From positions 248,001-312,000 of the forward strand of contig NZ_JALDAX010000001.1 in NCBI RefSeq assembly GCF_022698145.1: 64,000 bases of DNA. Direction: 5' to 3'. The notes below the pieces were generated by a model. The model made no database searches, had not been told where the DNA came from, and saw only the letters and a program-made list of their open reading frames with translations. Source of the DNA: Streptomyces spinosisporus. Its GTDB lineage: Bacteria; Actinomycetota; Actinomycetes; Streptomycetales; Streptomycetaceae. This document shows positions 45,036 through 54,704 of this stretch, piece after piece; the stretch's first letter is position 1, and every line of letters begins with the position of its first letter. Made by a program: the position numbers and the translations under genes.

Positions 45036-45467
45036 TCACGCGCCGGATTCGGAGGTCGGGCCGACGCCCGCCCGCGGCGCCGCGCTGAGGTGCTCGCCGA
45101 TCTTCTTCACCAGCATGTTCATCTGGTACGCCACCACGCCCACGTCCGCGCCCTGGCTGGTGAGCACCACGAGGTGGGCGCCCGGACCGGCCGAGGTGAG
45201 GATCAGATAGCTGTGCGCCATCTCGATCAGCGCCTGGCGCACCGGGCCGCCGCGGAAGTCCATGCTGACGCCCTTGCTCAGGCTCATCAGACCGGACGCG
45301 GTGGCCGCCAGCCGCTCGGCGTCGTCGCGCAGGAACCCGGTGGACTTGCTGACGACCAGCCCGTCCTCGGAGAGCACGACGGCATGGTTCACCTCGGCGA
45401 CCCGCTCCACGAGGCCGGTCAGCAACTGGTCGAGCTGGGTATGGGTGGCTGGGACTGCGGGTGTCAT
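45036..45467 (-). CDS. cvnB: Conservon roadblock/LC7 protein CvnB, second copy
   Basis: 143 aa. Roadblock core LLTGLVERVAEVNHAVVLSEDGLVVS and LAATASGLMSLSKGVSMDF, with the C-terminal helix MNMLVKKIGEHL. Partner of CvnD and CvnA; 15 nt after the cvnA stop. Confidence 0.92.
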   Translation of the reverse strand: MTPAVPATHTQLDQLLTGLVERVAEVNHAVVLSEDGLVVSKSTGFLRDDAERLAATASGLMSLSKGVSMDFRGGPVRQALIEMAHSYLILTSAGPGAHLVVLTSQGADVGVVAYQMNMLVKKIGEHLSAAPRAGVGPTSESGA

Positions 45468-45482
45468 GGCGGTGTTCCTTCG

Positions 45483-47822
45483 TCAGCGGTCGGCGGGCGG
45501 TGTCGAGGGGACTGCAAGGCCTGCGGCGGGGACGGGCGCATCCGGGTCCCGAGTCCCGGGTGCGTCCTGAAGGTCGTACTGCGTCTCGGTGTCGTCGTCA
45601 CGTGCCCGGAGCGTGCCGCGCTGGAAACCGGCGAGCGAGGAGGCGGCCTGCTCCGCGGTGAACTCCTCGTCGCCGTCGTCCTGTTCGCCGGAGGGGGGGG
45701 CCTCGCGCAGCTCGGCGGCCAGGCTGGTCTGGGGGACCCGGCGGGGGAGCGGCGCCATGCCGTCGCGCCGGGCGGAGGGCACGGGTCCCTTGGCGACGGG
45801 CGTCGTGGCGGCCGCAGGCTCCTGCGCGGGCTCCTTGTCCCCGTCGGCCGGTTCCTCGGTCGTGTCGCCGGCGGGGGTCTCGCCGGAGACGGCCGGAGTC
45901 TCGCGTACGACGATGTCGTGCGGGAGCAGCACGATCGCCGTCGTGCCGCCGTACGGCGAGGGGCGCAGCGTGACCGTGATGCCGTGCCGGGTGGCGAGCC
46001 GGGCGACCACGAACATGCCGAGCCTGAGGTCGTCGGCCAGCGCCACCACGTCGAACTGCGGCTCCACCGCCAACTGGGCGTTGAAGGAGGCGTAGTCCTC
46101 CTCCGACATGCCGAGGCCGCGGTCCTCCACCTCGACGGCCAGGCCCTTGGCCACCGTCGACGCGCGCACCCCGACCGGGGCGGGCGCGGGCGAGTACACC
46201 GTCGCGTTGTCGATCAGCTCGGCCAACAGATGGATCACGTCGGCCACCGCGGGCGGCGCGAGATACACGTCCTCGTCGGTGTGCACCTCGACCCGCTGGT
46301 ACTCGGCGACCTCACCGACCGCGCTGCGCAGGATGTCGATCAGCGCGACCGGCTCCCGCCAGCTGCGCCGCGGCTGCTCGCCGCTGATGATGACCAGGTT
46401 CTCCTCGTAGCGGCGCAACTGGCTGGCCGTGGAGTCCAGTTCGTACAGGCCCTTGAGGACGTCCGGGTCGGAGTGGCTGCGCTCCAGCGTGTCGAGCTTG
46501 GTCAGCTGCAGATTGACCAGGTTCTGGCTCTGCCGGGCGATGCCGAGGATCACCTTCTGGAAACCGCGCCGGGTGTCGGCGAGTTCGACCGCGGTGTGCA
46601 CGGCGGTGCGCTGCGCCTTGTTGAACGCCCGTGCCACCTGGCCGAGTTCGTCGGAGCCGTAGTCGAGCGGCGGGGTCGCCAGGTCCGCGTCGACCTTCTC
46701 GCCCCGGTCGAGACGCGAGACCACGTCCGGCAGCCGCTCCTCGGCCAGGCTCAGGGTGGCCTCGCGCAGACCGCGCAGCCGGCGGGACAGGGAGCGGGTG
46801 ATCCGCCAGGACATGCCCACGCACAGCAGCAGGGCGATCAGTCCGCCCGCGCTCAGCGCGGCGGCCTTCAGCAGCAGGTCGTCGGCCTTGTCGGCGCTGC
46901 GGTCGAGCAGTGCGGACGTCTGGGCGCCGATCAGCCGCCCGTACTCGGCGCCCACCTTCTCGAACGCGGCCGCCCACTCCTTCTGCGCGGCGGGCAACGC
47001 GACCTTCCCGCCGGACGCCGAGGGCCGGGAGGCCAGCACCTGGTCCTCGACGCGCTGAATGGTCTGCCACTCGGGGCTCTGCAGGATCCGCTCGGTCTGG
47101 GTCTTCGCGCTGCCGCGCAGCGAGGGCACGATCTGGTCCTCGACCAGCCAGCGGCGGGTGGCCACCAGCTCGGAGAAGGTGTCCCAGGACTTCTCGCCCA
47201 GCCGCCCGGACGGCCAGGCCACGGTCAGCTGGGCGTCCTCCTGGGAGACCAGCTCCGCCGCGTGCTCCAGCGCGACCAGCGGCCCGGCCTGCGAGGTGAG
47301 GTCGCCGTCGTCGACCTGCGAGAGCTCCTGGAAGGCGTGGATCTGGTCGTCGATGATCGAGCTGTACTGGTCGAGCGCCTGCGCGGCGGTGATGTCCGTG
47401 GGGTCGTCCAGCTGGCCGCGGTAGTACTCCAGGCTGCTCACCGAGCCGAGGACCGAGTACAGCCGGTCCGAGATGCGCGCGGGGGCGTTGTTGATCGCGT
47501 CGGTCTGGCCGACCAGCTTGGCGACGGCCTTGTCCGTCGCCGCGCGCTGGGTGTCCAGTGCCTGCCGGGAGCCGCGCGGGTCGGCCAGCCAGGCCGCCGA
47601 CAGACTGCGCTCGCGCTGCAGGGCGAGCGTGGCGTCGGTGCCCATGGCTCCGGTGGACCGGCTCAGTTCCGTCTGCCCCCGCAGCCGCAGCCCCTCGCTG
47701 AAGATCTGAGTGGTCGTCAGCGCCCACATGGCCGCGAGCGTGACGCTCGGCACCAGGGCCAGCAGGATCAGGGAGAGACGTATGGAGCCGATACGGCGCC
47801 GGGCACCTTTCCGTTCAGACAT
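45483..47822 (-). CDS. cvnA: Conservon sensor kinase CvnA, second copy
   Basis: 779 aa. TM1 at about 15-37, external nitrate-sensor-like helical domain to about 320, TM2 near 322-342 (LSAGGLIALLLCVGMSW), HAMP, then HATPase (LLAELIDNATVYSPAPA, VEDRGLGMSEEDYAS, LGMFVVARLATRHGI). A Pro/Glu/Ala-rich tail follows from about 620, shorter and without the long repeats of the first CvnA. First gene of conservon 2. The orphan binding lipoprotein gene lies 150 nt upstream on the same strand. Confidence 0.92.
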   Translation of the reverse strand: MSERKGARRRIGSIRLSLILLALVPSVTLAAMWALTTTQIFSEGLRLRGQTELSRSTGAMGTDATLALQRERSLSAAWLADPRGSRQALDTQRAATDKAVAKLVGQTDAINNAPARISDRLYSVLGSVSSLEYYRGQLDDPTDITAAQALDQYSSIIDDQIHAFQELSQVDDGDLTSQAGPLVALEHAAELVSQEDAQLTVAWPSGRLGEKSWDTFSELVATRRWLVEDQIVPSLRGSAKTQTERILQSPEWQTIQRVEDQVLASRPSASGGKVALPAAQKEWAAAFEKVGAEYGRLIGAQTSALLDRSADKADDLLLKAAALSAGGLIALLLCVGMSWRITRSLSRRLRGLREATLSLAEERLPDVVSRLDRGEKVDADLATPPLDYGSDELGQVARAFNKAQRTAVHTAVELADTRRGFQKVILGIARQSQNLVNLQLTKLDTLERSHSDPDVLKGLYELDSTASQLRRYEENLVIISGEQPRRSWREPVALIDILRSAVGEVAEYQRVEVHTDEDVYLAPPAVADVIHLLAELIDNATVYSPAPAPVGVRASTVAKGLAVEVEDRGLGMSEEDYASFNAQLAVEPQFDVVALADDLRLGMFVVARLATRHGITVTLRPSPYGGTTAIVLLPHDIVVRETPAVSGETPAGDTTEEPADGDKEPAQEPAAATTPVAKGPVPSARRDGMAPLPRRVPQTSLAAELREAPPSGEQDDGDEEFTAEQAASSLAGFQRGTLRARDDDTETQYDLQDAPGTRDPDAPVPAAGLAVPSTPPADR

Positions 47823-47973
47823 CGTCGTCCTAGGCGATCAGCGGAGCGAAGGGGGAAACACGGGGGTGGCCGTGAGCTGGGAGAGAAGGGGTGCTCTGGA
47901 TGCTATCCGCACAACTGACCGCACGTGCCCCAGGTCTCCGAATCTTTCGAGACATTGACGTCCGAAGTGTCGT

Positions 47974-48984
47974 TCAGCGCGTCCCGTGGGACGCGAACTC
48001 GGCGACCGAGGCCACGTTCGCCTTGGTGACGAACGCCGGTCCGGTGAGCACGGGGGAGACCCCGCCGCCGCTGACATTGCCGTTGGTCCTGTACAGCCAC
48101 AGCGCGTCCACCGCGAGATAGCCCTGCAGATAGGGCTGTTGATCCACCGCGAACTGCACATCACCGCTCCGGACGGCCTTCACCAGGTTCTGGTTGAGGT
48201 CGAACGTCGCCACGTGCGCCCTGCTGCCGGAGTGCTTCACCGAGTCCACCGCGTCGAGCGCGAACTGGGCGCCGTTCATGATCACTTCGTCGATCGTCGG
48301 GTCCTGGCGCAGCCGGGCGGTGAGCGCGGCGTCGGTGGAGTTCGCGTCGGTGCCGTCGACGTAGACGATGTCGGTCCGGCCGCCGAAGGTCTTCTTCACC
48401 CCGGCGCAGCGGGCCTCCAGGGCGACGTTGCCGCGCTCGTGGATCACACACAGCGCGTGCTTGGCCCTGAGGTCGTCGAGCTTGTCGCCCACGGCGCGGC
48501 CGGCCAGGCTCTCGTCCTGTCCGAAGAACTCCAGGGCCCCCTCGGACTGCCAGGAGTCGATGCCGGAGTTGAGGCCGACCACGGGGATGTCCGCGCCGCG
48601 CGCCGCGGCGACCGGGCCCTTCATGGCCTGCGGCTTGGCCAGGGTCACCGCGATGCCGTCGACCTTCTGCCGGATCGCGTCGCGCACCAGCGAGGCCTGT
48701 GCTGCCGCGTCCGGGTCGTTGGCATACGTCAGTTCGATGTTGTCCTTCGCGGCGGCCGCCTCGGCGCCCTTCTTGACCAGGTTCCAGAAGGTGTCGCCCT
48801 CCGAGGCGTGGGTGACCATGGCGACCTTGAGACGGGCCGTGTCCGCCCTGCCGCCGGTGCCGAGAGAGGAGTCGGACCCGCCCCCGGACCCGGAGCACCC
48901 GGCCGCGAGCAGACAGACGGCGGCGGCCGCGGCGAGCGCACGGGCGGATCTGTGGGCGGCGGACTGTGGGGGAGGAGTGTTCAT
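47974..48984 (-). CDS. Orphan sugar-type periplasmic-binding lipoprotein
   Basis: 336 aa. Lipobox LLAAGC (Cys30), then a type I periplasmic-binding fold (Peripla_BP_4, ribose/LuxP-like): VAMVTHASEGDTFWNLVKKGAE, DAIRQKVDGIAVTLAKPQAM, DIPVVGLNSGIDSW and VDQQPYLQGYLAVDALWLY. ATG 48984 fits the signal peptide; an in-frame start at 49017 adds 11 residues and is less natural. No permease or ATPase is nearby. It may feed a distant transporter or act as a sensor ligand-binder for conservon 2; the latter is speculation from position. Confidence 0.88.
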   Translation of the reverse strand: MNTPPPQSAAHRSARALAAAAAVCLLAAGCSGSGGGSDSSLGTGGRADTARLKVAMVTHASEGDTFWNLVKKGAEAAAAKDNIELTYANDPDAAAQASLVRDAIRQKVDGIAVTLAKPQAMKGPVAAARGADIPVVGLNSGIDSWQSEGALEFFGQDESLAGRAVGDKLDDLRAKHALCVIHERGNVALEARCAGVKKTFGGRTDIVYVDGTDANSTDAALTARLRQDPTIDEVIMNGAQFALDAVDSVKHSGSRAHVATFDLNQNLVKAVRSGDVQFAVDQQPYLQGYLAVDALWLYRTNGNVSGGGVSPVLTGPAFVTKANVASVAEFASHGTR

Positions 48985-49044
48985 GAGGGTGCGGCACCTC
49001 GCTGTGCGGCTGAGCAAGTGGAACGGCGAGTCGGAGGCTCCGTC

Positions 49045-49066
49045 CGTCGTCCGACGTCGGACGACG
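49045..49066. promoter_or_regulatory. 22-bp perfect palindrome upstream of the orphan lipoprotein gene
   Basis: The half-site CGTCGTCCGAC is followed at once by its exact complement, centred at 49055/49056, 61 nt before ATG 48984. Strong candidate for a dimeric repressor site. The region also holds an inverted CAGCAAC/GTTGCTG pair and a CCGCATC/GATGCGG hairpin between 49122 and 49171 that could end the methyltransferase transcript. Confidence 0.6.
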
Positions 49067-49187
49067 CAAGGTGACTCTCGCTGGCCGGAGCCAATCGTGT
49101 GGGACCGTCGGTCGTCAAGTGATCAGCAACATTCAGTGAGTTGTTGCTGCCGCATCGTGATGATGCGGTCCGTCGGCGGGGGTGCGG

Positions 49188-50045
49188 CTACGGTTTGCGG
49201 GCCACGACGCCGTACATCGCGATGTCCTCGTCGCGGATCGGCCCCGGGTCCGCACCGTCCGGACGCCACTTGTGGACCTGGACCAGGCCCGGCTCGACGA
49301 GCTCCAGGCCCTCGACGAACTCCCCGGCCTCCGCGAAGGTGCGCAGCCGCATCGGCATGCCGCGGGCCGCGTACTCGACGGCGACCCGGCCGACCTCCTG
49401 CGGCGCGAACTCGGCGGTGCCGATGGACATCGCGAGATGGCTGCCCGGCGCGAGCGGTTCGAGCAGCCGGCGGACGATGCCCACGGCGTCGTCCTCGTCG
49501 AGCATGAAGTGGACGATCGCGACGACGGTGAGCGCGACCGGCTCGGCCAGGTCCAGGGTGTCGCGGAACGCGGGGCTGTCGAGGATGGTCCGCGGATCGC
49601 GCATGTCCGCCTCGACATAGGACGTCCGGCCCTCGGGCGTGCTGTTCAGCAGGCTCTGCGAGAGCGTGAGGACGAGCGGGTCGTTGTCGACGTAGACGAC
49701 CCGGGACTCCGGGGCCACCGACTGGGCGATCTCATGGATGTTCGGCGACGTCGGGATGCCGGTGCCGATGTCGAGGAACTGGCGCATCCCCGCCTCCTCG
49801 GCCAGCCGGCGGACCGCCCGGTTCAACCAGTCGCGGTTGGCCCGCATATGGACCGGCAGGGCGGGCCACTCCCGGCACATGGCGTCGCCCGCCTCCCGGT
49901 CGGCGGGGTAGTGGTCCGTGCCGCCCAGGATGTAGTCGTAGATCCGCGCGGCATGCGCGGTGCCGGTGTCGATGCCGGCCCGGCCGGCCGGCCGGGCGCT
50001 GTCCTCGGGCACGATGGCCCCTCCCGTCACGTCGTCCCGCTCCAC
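49188..50045 (-). CDS. SAM-dependent methyltransferase, DUF574/Methyltransf_19 family
   Basis: 285 aa. Family signature HAARIYDYILGGTDHYPADREAG (here cited in part) near residue 32, then RANRDWLNRAVRRLAE, FLDIGTGIPTSPNIHEIA (SAM motif), VYVDNDPLVL and HFMLDEDDAVGIVRRL. These proteins are abundant in Streptomyces, often next to conservons or regulators; substrates are mostly unknown. GTG 50045 is the first start that keeps the signature; a GTG 15 nt further in is possible. Confidence 0.9.
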   Translation of the reverse strand: MERDDVTGGAIVPEDSARPAGRAGIDTGTAHAARIYDYILGGTDHYPADREAGDAMCREWPALPVHMRANRDWLNRAVRRLAEEAGMRQFLDIGTGIPTSPNIHEIAQSVAPESRVVYVDNDPLVLTLSQSLLNSTPEGRTSYVEADMRDPRTILDSPAFRDTLDLAEPVALTVVAIVHFMLDEDDAVGIVRRLLEPLAPGSHLAMSIGTAEFAPQEVGRVAVEYAARGMPMRLRTFAEAGEFVEGLELVEPGLVQVHKWRPDGADPGPIRDEDIAMYGVVARKP

Positions 50046-50130
50046 GGAGCCCCGACATCTACTTCGTCAACCGACGCGCGGGGCAAACCACTTGGGCAAC
50101 AGGAGTCACGGGAGGCGGCACGGGTCGCGT

Positions 50131-50153
50131 CCGGGGCCGGGTTCGGTCCCCGG
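50131..50153 (-). terminator. Hairpin after the DUF6114 gene
   Basis: CCGGGG (50131-50136) pairs with CCCCGG (50148-50153), directly next to the stop codon on the minus strand. Confidence 0.45.
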
Positions 50154-50618
50154 TCAGGCGGGCACGCCCTGCTCCTCGTGCCGTGCGCTCGCTTCCTTCC
50201 TGTCCTTCCTGTCCTTCCTGTCCTTCCTGCGCTGCCGCCGGCTGCGGCGCGGCTCCTGGTCCGGCAGCCAGCCGAAGACGAGGCAGCTGCCCACGACGCC
50301 GAGGAGCAGGCCGATGAAGAAGCCGCCCAGGTTGGAGGTGATCCAGGAGCCCAGGGAGGCCAGGACGCCGATGATGGAGTAGAAGAGCCGCTGCGAGGGG
50401 CTGAACAGGGTCAGCAGCCCGCACAGCACCATGACCACGGGCAGCAGGTACCCGGCCAGGCCCTGCATGCCGATGTGCATGACGACCTTCAGCGAGGCCT
50501 TCTCGGTGAGCAGGATCTCCGCCCCGCCCAGAGCGAGCAGCAGCCCGCCCCAGAACGGGCGGCGGGCCCGCCACCGACGGAAGGCGGGCCGCACGCTCTG
50601 TGTCCGACGCGTCCGCAT
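50154..50618 (-). CDS. DUF6114 membrane protein
   Basis: 154 aa. Four hydrophobic segments between about 20 and 120 (FWGGLLLALGGAEILL, GLAGYLLPVVMVLCGLLTLF, GGFFIGLLLGVVGSCLVFGW) and a strongly charged C-terminus with KDRKDRKDRK. The usual partner of DUF6230 proteins. Its ATG overlaps the DUF6230 stop by one base (TGATG). The role is unknown; the pair is thought to be developmentally expressed in streptomycetes, which I cannot check here. Confidence 0.85.
   Translation of the reverse strand: MRTRRTQSVRPAFRRWRARRPFWGGLLLALGGAEILLTEKASLKVVMHIGMQGLAGYLLPVVMVLCGLLTLFSPSQRLFYSIIGVLASLGSWITSNLGGFFIGLLLGVVGSCLVFGWLPDQEPRRSRRQRRKDRKDRKDRKEASARHEEQGVPA
50197..50226. repeat. Three 9-bp units in the DUF6114 3' end
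   Basis: TTCCTGTCC three times from 50197 to 50223 and a partial fourth unit, coding for Arg-Lys-Asp triplets. Confidence 0.8.
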
Positions 50619-51289
50619 CAGCAGCCCGAGCTGCTGAACGACAGTTTCAGACCCGGCAGTTTGAAGACGCCCGCGGTCGTCGCGTAGTTCGTCTGCCGCA
50701 GGTTGTCGATGTGCACCGTGTCGGACTGCTGGCTGAAGACGCCCTTCGGGCCCTTGACGCCGGCCTTGTCGAGGGTGCTCGCGTCATTGCCGATCTCGAT
50801 GTTCTTGAACGCGGCGTCGCCGGACAGCTCGGTCGAGTCGGTGGTCAGGTCGGTCGCCTTCACCTTCGACGAGCCGCTGCCCGCCTTGATGAGCAGGTTG
50901 GTGCCGCCCAGGTCGACGCTCTGGCACAGGCTGTCCAGCGTGGCGTTCTTGATCGCGGAGGTGACGATCAGCACCTGACCGCCGGTGTCGCCCTCGTTCG
51001 GGCTGTTCTCGATCATGCTGTCGAGCCCGCCGAACTGCTCGAAGCCGGTGCCGTCCAGCGACTTGGCGGTGACGGTGAAGGGCATGCCGGAGATCGAGAA
51101 CGACACCCCCAGCGCTCCCTCCGCGGTCATGATCGCGAGGCCGGCGGCGACCGCGACGGCGGGCACCGCCATCACGGCGGCCCGGCGCAGCCGGACCCGA
51201 CCGCGTCTCGCGGGGCCGGTCGTGGAACCGCTCTCCGCGCTTCCTGGGGTGTGGTCGGCGGACGGGGTGACGTCCGAGGACGAGGCCAT
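50618..51289 (-). CDS. DUF6230 membrane-anchored secreted protein
   Basis: 223 aa. A 35-residue cytoplasmic head, one membrane helix (AAVMAVPAVAVAAGLAIM) and a soluble outer domain that opens FSISGMPFTVTAKSLDGTGFEQF, typical of DUF6230. Two cysteines (LDSLCQSVD and the C-terminal SSSGC) may pair. ATG 51289 is preferred to the upstream ATGs at 51301 and 51313 because only it has GGGAG in place (5 nt). A good promoter lies at 51433-51462. Confidence 0.85.
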   Translation of the reverse strand: MASSSDVTPSADHTPGSAESGSTTGPARRGRVRLRRAAVMAVPAVAVAAGLAIMTAEGALGVSFSISGMPFTVTAKSLDGTGFEQFGGLDSMIENSPNEGDTGGQVLIVTSAIKNATLDSLCQSVDLGGTNLLIKAGSGSSKVKATDLTTDSTELSGDAAFKNIEIGNDASTLDKAGVKGPKGVFSQQSDTVHIDNLRQTNYATTAGVFKLPGLKLSFSSSGC

Positions 51290-51432
51290 CTCTGCTCCCA
51301 TGTGCTTGGTCATGGCGGGTTGGGCATCAGCGGCACGTTGTCCTGGCGCGGACAGCGGACAGCGGCGCACGCCTCCTGACAACTCCCGGCGGGTGCAAGG
51401 GCTTTCACGTACTCCGCAGTAGCCGAACCAGG

Positions 51433-51462
51433 AAGTTACCCGTGGTTACATTTAAGGGTCAA
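51433..51462 (-). promoter_or_regulatory. Promoter of the DUF6230-DUF6114 operon
   Basis: On the minus strand TTGACC (51462-51457) and TAACTT (51438-51433), 18 bp apart; AT-rich for this genome. GTTAC appears twice, 10 bp apart, across the -10. The remaining spacer to 51906 has no gene I can support; it carries several short ORFs on both strands without coding bias. Confidence 0.6.
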
Positions 51463-51576
51463 GGGAGTTGTGGAAAAAGAGTGTCGGTTGTGCCTCACCT
51501 GTGGTTCCGTCCTCCGGTGAAGCCGCCGCACACTTCTTGATCAGCCGTCAACTCTGCCTCGACGCCTTGACGTTGA

Positions 51577-52560
<984 letters not shown>

Positions 52561-52561
52561 C

Positions 52562-52575
52562 CGCCCCTTAGGGCG
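52562..52575. terminator. Short hairpin between convergent stops
   Basis: CGCCC and GGGCG around CTTA, filling most of the 18-bp gap between the secreted-protein and LPMO genes. Confidence 0.35.
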
Positions 52576-52578
52576 ACT

Positions 52579-53529
52579 TCAGCGTCGACGCAGACGCAGC
52601 GCCAGGGCGGCGCCGCCGGTGAGCACCAGCACCGCAGCGGCGCCGCCCGCAACCATGGGCGCGGACGGACCGGAGTCCGCGGTGGAGGAGGAGGCCACCG
52701 GAGTGCTGTCGGGGGCGCCGGTCTGCTGCTGCGGCGTCGCCGCGTGCGCGGCGTGCGAAGGGGTCGTGGAGGGGCTCGTGGAGGACTCCGGTGTCCTCGA
52801 AGGGCTGCTGCTCGCGGCCTTCTTGCCGCCGCTCTCCTTCGCGTCCCCGGCCGACGACCCCGCCGCACCGCCGCTCTTCCCGCTGCCGGACGCCGACCGG
52901 AACACGACGTCCGAGCAGGAGTAGTACGTGTCCGTCGTGCTGCTGTTCTGCCAGATCGTGTAGAGCACATGGTGCCCGGTCCGGTCGGACGGCAGCTTCG
53001 CCGTGATGCGGTACGCGCCGCTCGTCAGGGCCGGGTCCCTGACCGCGGCAAAGGGCTGTTCCGCCAGCGCGGACCAGGTCAGCGGCTTCTTCGGGTCGTA
53101 GCCCTGCTTGGTGAGATACAGCTTGAACGTGCCGGTGTGCGGGATCGTCGAGGCGTACTTCATCGTCATCGTCGCGCCCGGCGTCAGCGTCGTCGACGGC
53201 CAGTCGGAGCGCGCGAGGTCGAGGCCCTTGTAGGCGGGCAGGCCGCCGCTGCACAGCTTGCCGTCCGGGATGACCTGCCGGTCCCTGCCGCCCACGTCCG
53301 GCACCCGCAGGTTGTCCCACATCGTGAAGGGGCCGCCGTTCGCGGCGATCGCGGCTCGGCAGGCCGCCGACCCCGAACTGCCGCCGTCGGGGGAGCAGGC
53401 GTAGACCCGGCTGACCGGATCGGTGGGCGCGCCGTGCGCCTGCGCGGGGTTCGCCGCCCACAGAGGGAGCAGGAACGGGGTGACGAGGGCGGCCGTCAGG
53501 GCGGTGCGGTGTGCGGTCATCCGGGGCAT
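52579..53529 (-). CDS. AA10 lytic polysaccharide monooxygenase with C-terminal membrane anchor
   Basis: 316 aa. Signal peptide ends AQA, leaving His32 as the mature N-terminal histidine, which with His in STIPHTGTFKLY makes the copper brace. CSPDGGSSGSAACRAA and the terminal YYSCSDVVF match AA10 enzymes. A Ser/Thr/Pro/Gly linker (about 230-290) leads to a hydrophobic helix (APMVAGGAAAVLVLTGGAALAL) and RLRRR, so the enzyme should stay at the cell surface. Chitin or cellulose oxidation is typical; surface tethering recalls LPMOs acting on the producer's own hyphal-tip glycans. ATG 53529 has GAGGAG upstream. Confidence 0.87.
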   Translation of the reverse strand: MPRMTAHRTALTAALVTPFLLPLWAANPAQAHGAPTDPVSRVYACSPDGGSSGSAACRAAIAANGGPFTMWDNLRVPDVGGRDRQVIPDGKLCSGGLPAYKGLDLARSDWPSTTLTPGATMTMKYASTIPHTGTFKLYLTKQGYDPKKPLTWSALAEQPFAAVRDPALTSGAYRITAKLPSDRTGHHVLYTIWQNSSTTDTYYSCSDVVFRSASGSGKSGGAAGSSAGDAKESGGKKAASSSPSRTPESSTSPSTTPSHAAHAATPQQQTGAPDSTPVASSSTADSGPSAPMVAGGAAAVLVLTGGAALALRLRRR

Positions 53530-53705
53530 CCGGAACGTCTCCTCGGCCGGCGCGGGAACAGTGTGCTCCCGGTGAGTACGGACGACGGGCGGGACGCGTT
53601 CATCGTGTGAGCCCCGGAGTGAAAGAGGGTGCCCGGTATCCGAACGTGCGCCCGGCGCCGCCCTTTCACCTGCGTCGTCCGTCTCTGGAGGCCACCTCCG
53701 TCTCA

Positions 53706-53734
53706 TTGAAAACCAACCGGTCGCCTCGTACTCT
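53706..53734 (+). promoter_or_regulatory. Promoter of the afsA homologue with ARE-like half-site
   Basis: TTGAAA (53706-53711) and TACTCT (53729-53734), 17 bp apart. The spacer begins ACCAACCGG, close to one half of the ARE boxes bound by gamma-butyrolactone receptors. The other half is poorly matched. Confidence 0.55.
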
Positions 53735-53799
53735 GGCGGTCGCCGGTACGGGCCTGTCCGTCTGGTCTGTCATCGCTTTCGGGGGACCGAGGGAGGGAC

Positions 53800-54681
53800 A
53801 TGCCTCAACCGACCCTGACGGCCACCGTTCCCCGTCAGCTCGTGCACCGGGCTGCCATCGCGGAAACGTTCCTCACCGACTGGGAGAGGACCGGGGCGGA
53901 CCAGTTCCGGCTGTGTGCGCAGTGGCCACGGGCCCACCAGTTACACGTGTCCCCGGACCGCTCCGCCTACGAGCCGCTGCTCGTCGCGGAGACCGTGCGC
54001 CAGTGCGGGGCGCTGCTGTCCCACGCCGAGTACGAGGCCCCGCTCGACCACTGCTTCGTGCTGAAGGAACTGCGCCTGACCACACGCCCCGAGCACCTCG
54101 CCGTGGGGAGCGCACCCGCCGAACCCGTCCTGGACGTCAGGGTCTTCGACGTCCGCCACCGGGCCGGCCGCCCGACCGCGTTCCGCTACGACACCGACGT
54201 ACGCGTCGGCGGTGAGCGGGTCGCGAGCGCGCACATCTCCGTGAGCTGGACCAGTGCCTCGGTCTACCGCAGGCTGCGCGGCGGCCGCACTCCGGACACC
54301 GTCTCGGCGCTGCCGCCCGCGCCCGCGCTGCCCGCGGACGCCGTGGGCCGGGCGCTGGCGGCGGACGTCGTGCTCGCGCCGCCCGACCGTCCGGGGCGCT
54401 GGCAACTGCGAGTAGATACCGCCCATCCCGTTTTCTTCGACCATCCGCTCGATCACGTACCGGGCATGCTGCTGCTGGAGGCGGCGCGTCAGGCGGCGCA
54501 CGCGACCACCGGTCTGCCGGGCTCGTCCGCGGCCTTCCGTTCCACCTTCCATCAGTACGCAGAGCTGGACAGACCCACCTGGATCGAGGTCGTGGACGCG
54601 GACGGAGAAGGGATCCGGATCCGCGGAACACAGGGTGGTACGACGGTCTTCGAGTGCGCCGTGGGCGCCGCCGTAGGGTGA
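53800..54681 (+). CDS. afsA: AfsA/ScbA-family gamma-butyrolactone synthesis protein
   Basis: 293 aa. Two hot-dog (AfsA) repeats: the first has LVHRAAIAETFLTDW and PLLVAETVRQCGALLSH, the second DHVPGMLLLEAARQAAHA. AfsA couples a beta-ketoacyl thioester to dihydroxyacetone phosphate, the first step to A-factor-type signals. Codon 48 is TTA, so translation should depend on the bldA tRNA. GGAGG lies about 5 nt before ATG 53800. The receptor gene follows in the same orientation, 70 nt on, unlike the divergent scbA/scbR pair. Confidence 0.93.
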   Translation: MPQPTLTATVPRQLVHRAAIAETFLTDWERTGADQFRLCAQWPRAHQLHVSPDRSAYEPLLVAETVRQCGALLSHAEYEAPLDHCFVLKELRLTTRPEHLAVGSAPAEPVLDVRVFDVRHRAGRPTAFRYDTDVRVGGERVASAHISVSWTSASVYRRLRGGRTPDTVSALPPAPALPADAVGRALAADVVLAPPDRPGRWQLRVDTAHPVFFDHPLDHVPGMLLLEAARQAAHATTGLPGSSAAFRSTFHQYAELDRPTWIEVVDADGEGIRIRGTQGGTTVFECAVGAAVG

Positions 54682-54704
54682 GATATCGTTCACGGGGAGT
54701 AAAA

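Noticed and set aside
44730..47918. 1062-codon open frame on the plus strand across conservon 2
   Set aside because: It is antisense to cvnC, cvnB and cvnA, which have clear family motifs; its product is a Gly/Arg/Gln-rich shadow.
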